Position numbers and translations under genes: made by a program. From Streptomyces sp. NBC_00654 (GTDB taxonomy: Bacteria; Actinomycetota; Actinomycetes; Streptomycetales; Streptomycetaceae), in assembly GCF_026341775.1 (NCBI RefSeq), contig NZ_JAPEOB010000001.1, positions 4,645,009-4,709,008 on the forward strand: a stretch of 64,000 bases of DNA, read 5' to 3'. The stretch's first letter is position 1, and every line of letters begins with the position of its first letter. Below the pieces are notes generated by a model. That model made no database searches and was not told the DNA's origin. It saw only the letters and a program-made list of their open reading frames with translations. Positions 61,311 to 64,000 of this stretch are shown here, in pieces.

Positions 61311-63964
61311 CATTCCATTCCGAGTTCGGTGAGGGCGTCGCGTTGTTCGGGGGTGAGCTGGTGGCGTCGGGTTTTGGTGTTGCTGATGAATACGCCGAGT
61401 TTCACCAGGTGCTTCTGGCCGTCGATGTCGACGGGTTCTTCGTGTTTCCTCGGTACCGGCCGTTCGTGTCCTTCGCGCTGAAGGTACTGCGCAAGGGCCG
61501 CGACTCCCCGTCGGAACGGAGCCGACAACCCGCCCGCCCCTTTCGTCGCGCGTGTTGTCACCGGGGTGGGTTCCGGCTCGTCGGGTGTCACACCGAGCCC
61601 GGTCAGCCGCTCTTGCTGCTCACCGCTCAGCTGTGCCCAGGTGTGTGCCTTCCGCTGCTGTGCCAGCCATTTCCCCAGGTCGTCACCCTCGAAGAGGACA
61701 CCGGGCTGGATGTCGGGGAGGTTTCCGCTGGCCTCGGTGTCGGCAAGGTCCGCGAGGACCCGGTAGTGGCGTTGCCAGTCCAGCGGCCACGAACAGTTCC
61801 AGTCCTCATCAATGGTAGCCAGCTGCTCGGCCCGCGTCCCGGCCCGTTCCGGGTCTTTGCTCAGGCCGTCCTTCCTGCGCAGGTTGGCCATGAGCTGCCC
61901 GATTGCCACCAGGTCGTCGTCCGCCTCACCCCACACGGCGTCCTGCCGCGGCGCCAGATGCCCATGGGCCCGGCGGAAGGACCGCAGCGCGGCAAGCTTC
62001 GCCTCCCATGCTTCGTCCCCTGGTTCCCACACCATCCCCTCCTCATCGAGGAGTTCTTTGCGATGGTCATCGAGCTCACCGGCCCGCTGCGCCCGCCGTT
62101 GCTGGTGGACCCACCGCCCCAGCGGGAACCGGGTGACGCCGACTTCGGTCTCGGTGTCGTACGGCACGGCGTAGAGTCCGGTGATCTCATGCTCACCACG
62201 CCAGCGTCGCAGGGCTTGGTAGCCGTCGAGCCAGACCAGTGACTCCGGCCGGAATACCCGGGTCCGGAGGAACGCCGCGATCGTCGCGGGATCGCGTGGC
62301 GTGGAGAAGTGCAGCAGCGCGGACTCCACCACGGCCTCCGTCCCGTCCTCCAGGGCGACGGCCTCACCCTCCCCTTCGGCCGGGATGATCCGCCCGTCCT
62401 CATCCCGTGTCACGTGCACCGGCCGCTCCCGGCTGCTCCGTGTCAGGGCACGCGAAGCCAGCTGCTCGACCAGACGCTCATCATGAGAGCGGAGCCCCTG
62501 AAGGAGAGCGACAAGGGGTGCATACGAGGCTGAGGCGATCATGTCGGTGGGGTCCTCGCCGGGGTGCAGCAAGACCGGCACGATGATGCGGGCGGTCTTC
62601 GTCGTCCCGTCCGGGTTCGGGCGCAGCGCCCGTCCGATGTTCTGGACGATCTCGACCTGGGAGCCGCGGGTGTCGGCGAAGCAGACGGCTTCGACGCCGC
62701 GTTCGCCGACGATGTCGACGCCTTCGCCGAGGATGCGTACGGAGGCGAGGAATGCCCGGTGCACGCGGCGGTCCTCCGGATCAGTCCCGTTGGCGAACTG
62801 GCGGAGTACCTCGCGCCGCTCGCTGACGAGGTGGTCGCCGCACAGCCAGTCTGCCCAGACCCGGTCCGGTGGGACGTGCCGGTAGGGCTCCAGCTCGTAG
62901 CGCTTGGCCTTGATTGAGGATGCCGGCAGTTTGGCGGCGTCTTTGAGGAACCGGTCGGATGCCTCGGTGGCGTAGAGCTCGGCTGCGGTCTCGGGAAGCT
63001 TCTCCGCGAACGCACGCGCCTCCTCGACCCGCTGGTGAAAGGTGAGGACGGTGCGCAGGTTGTGGGCGGCCGCGTGTTCCAGGAGGGCGGTCTGGAGGAG
63101 GGCGAGGCGCCGGCCGCGCAGCGCTTCCTCGGACATGCCCGGGACTGGTTCGGGGTCGCGGATCTCGATGACGTCGATCTCGAAGCCCGCGAGGACGCCC
63201 CGTTCGATGCTCTCGGAGAGCCCCAGCTCGAAGACCCATTCGCCGTAGGGGCCTGCCGGGTCGGAGGTCATGCTCGCGATCTCCAGCTCCTTGCCGTCCT
63301 TGCCCTTCTGCGGCCGAGGCGAGGCAAGGATCCGGGGCGTGGCAGTCAGATACAGGCGGAAGTCAGCCGGGATGCGGGCGTTGTCGTGGATCGCTGCCCA
63401 CGGACGGCCAAGGTCACCGGCTGTGGAGTGAGCCTCGTCAATGATGGCGAGGTCGAAGCCGCTCATGGACTGCCCGTACAGCCGCTCCCCACCCGCGAGA
63501 GCAGCCTCCAGCGGCCCCCGTACCTTCTCCTCGCCCAAGGGGGCGTTGACGTCTTCGCGGTCCACGAGGGAGGCGTACGTGGCGAACACGACCACCGGCC
63601 CGCGCCCGGCCCACAACGCCAACTGGATCGGGTTCGTGGTCGTGTTCACCCCGAGCGCCTCCAGGACGTCGTCCTTCTCCAGCGAGCACACCGCCACCAT
63701 CGGCTCGTTGTGGCCGACCCTGCGCCACACCAGAGTGGTCTGCACGAGGAGATCCAGCGTGGGAACCATGACGAGGATCCGCCCGTCCCTAAAGTTGTCC
63801 AGCGCGGCCCAGGCAGCCGTGATGGTCTTGCCGGACCCGGTCGCCGACACAACGGTGGCGCGAGCACCCCTCTCCGGCACAGCGGTTCTTGCAGGGAACC
63901 CCACCCACTTCCGGATACGCGCATTCGCATCCACCTGATGTTCCCGCAGCTGAATAGCAGACAT
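61304..63964 (-). CDS. SF2 helicase with helicase-associated repeats, copy 2
   Basis: An 886-residue protein from ATG 63964 (MSAIQLREHQVDANARIRKW) with all motifs of copy 1: Walker A VVSATGSGKT, DEAH, TATPRILASP, GEGVDIVGERGVEAVCFADT and EIVQNIGRALRPN, and the helicase-associated repeats. It differs from copy 1 by about 55 scattered residues (about 94% identical) with no gaps, so the duplication is neither brand new nor ancient. AAAGGGA lies upstream. The region before its start runs out of the window, so neighbours are unknown. It has the same 3' repeat as copy 1. Confidence 0.9.
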   Translation of the reverse strand: MSAIQLREHQVDANARIRKWVGFPARTAVPERGARATVVSATGSGKTITAAWAALDNFRDGRILVMVPTLDLLVQTTLVWRRVGHNEPMVAVCSLEKDDVLEALGVNTTTNPIQLALWAGRGPVVVFATYASLVDREDVNAPLGEEKVRGPLEAALAGGERLYGQSMSGFDLAIIDEAHSTAGDLGRPWAAIHDNARIPADFRLYLTATPRILASPRPQKGKDGKELEIASMTSDPAGPYGEWVFELGLSESIERGVLAGFEIDVIEIRDPEPVPGMSEEALRGRRLALLQTALLEHAAAHNLRTVLTFHQRVEEARAFAEKLPETAAELYATEASDRFLKDAAKLPASSIKAKRYELEPYRHVPPDRVWADWLCGDHLVSERREVLRQFANGTDPEDRRVHRAFLASVRILGEGVDIVGERGVEAVCFADTRGSQVEIVQNIGRALRPNPDGTTKTARIIVPVLLHPGEDPTDMIASASYAPLVALLQGLRSHDERLVEQLASRALTRSSRERPVHVTRDEDGRIIPAEGEGEAVALEDGTEAVVESALLHFSTPRDPATIAAFLRTRVFRPESLVWLDGYQALRRWRGEHEITGLYAVPYDTETEVGVTRFPLGRWVHQQRRAQRAGELDDHRKELLDEEGMVWEPGDEAWEAKLAALRSFRRAHGHLAPRQDAVWGEADDDLVAIGQLMANLRRKDGLSKDPERAGTRAEQLATIDEDWNCSWPLDWQRHYRVLADLADTEASGNLPDIQPGVLFEGDDLGKWLAQQRKAHTWAQLSGEQQERLTGLGVTPDEPEPTPVTTRATKGAGGLSAPFRRGVAALAQYLQREGHERPVPRKHEEPVDIDGQKHLVKLGVFISNTKTRRHQLTPEQRDALTELGMEWT

Positions 63965-64000
63965 TCCCTGGTCCCTTTCTAGGAATTGACCGGCGTGAAA

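Overview
The window is high-GC DNA whose codon usage, small GTG/TTG-started genes, translationally coupled (ATGA/GTGA) gene pairs and gene families (DUF6207, DUF6924, DUF3761, Trypco1/nSTAND/WD40 proteins, pentapeptide and small secreted proteins) point to Streptomyces. The density of insertion sequences, broken genes and duplicated modules suggests an accessory stretch such as a chromosome arm. No telomere, replication origin, tRNA or rRNA gene, CRISPR array or phage structural gene was seen.

Layout. 0.5-4.6 kb: a MerR-type regulator, then a cold-shock cassette (CspA-type protein, DEAD-box RNA helicase with a ribosome-site hairpin, CBS protein, small conserved protein). 4.6-10.8 kb: pentapeptide-repeat membrane protein, an isochorismatase-like hydrolase, several small genes with frameshifts, and the debris of a kinase fused to a CdiI-type immunity gene. 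10.9-14.1 kb: three small secreted proteins and an HTH-like gene. 14.4-18.2 kb: a large HTH-nSTAND-WD40 protein. 18.2-21.8 kb: transposase remnants, one intact IS5-type element and a DUF6924 gene. 21.8-25.9 kb: a tightly coupled operon (truncated first gene, TylF-like methyltransferase, DUF402 protein, phosphotransferase, GT4 glycosyltransferase). 25.9-28.3 kb: a decayed helicase, an intact IS3 element and an IS1380 remnant. 28.7-34.4 kb: small secreted proteins, a VanZ-like membrane protein, DUF6207, and a three-gene operon ending in an XRE/sigma-like regulator and its partner. 34.5-39.2 kb: debris, a membrane NACHT NTPase, a GNAT acetyltransferase and an ISL3 remnant. 39.3-47.1 kb: a helicase with helicase-associated repeats, then a set of unusual genes (zinc-finger protein, GIY-YIG-like membrane protein, CoiA-like zinc-ribbon protein). 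47.7-52.4 kb: a Trypco1 gene coupled to a trypsin-nSTAND-WD40 giant. 52.6-60.3 kb: an IS3 element split by two IS110-type genes, an orphan RHS toxin tip with a lipoprotein that is probably its immunity protein, an IS630 copy and an IS5/ISL2-type copy. 61.2-64.0 kb: a second copy of the 886-residue helicase.

Three themes connect the region. First, several genes belong to families used in inter-bacterial or anti-phage conflict: two nSTAND-WD40 proteins, a NACHT protein, an RHS toxin with its neighbour and a CdiI remnant. Second, a roughly 100-bp structured repeat occurs five times, plus two fragments. It lies at the 3' ends of accessory genes and exactly where genes are truncated or chimeric, so it looks like a terminator that also marks recombination boundaries. 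Third, near-identical helicase modules in the same orientation 22 kb apart, with a helicase tail stranded beside a third repeat copy and a separate decayed relative, show that this module has been copied and lost repeatedly.
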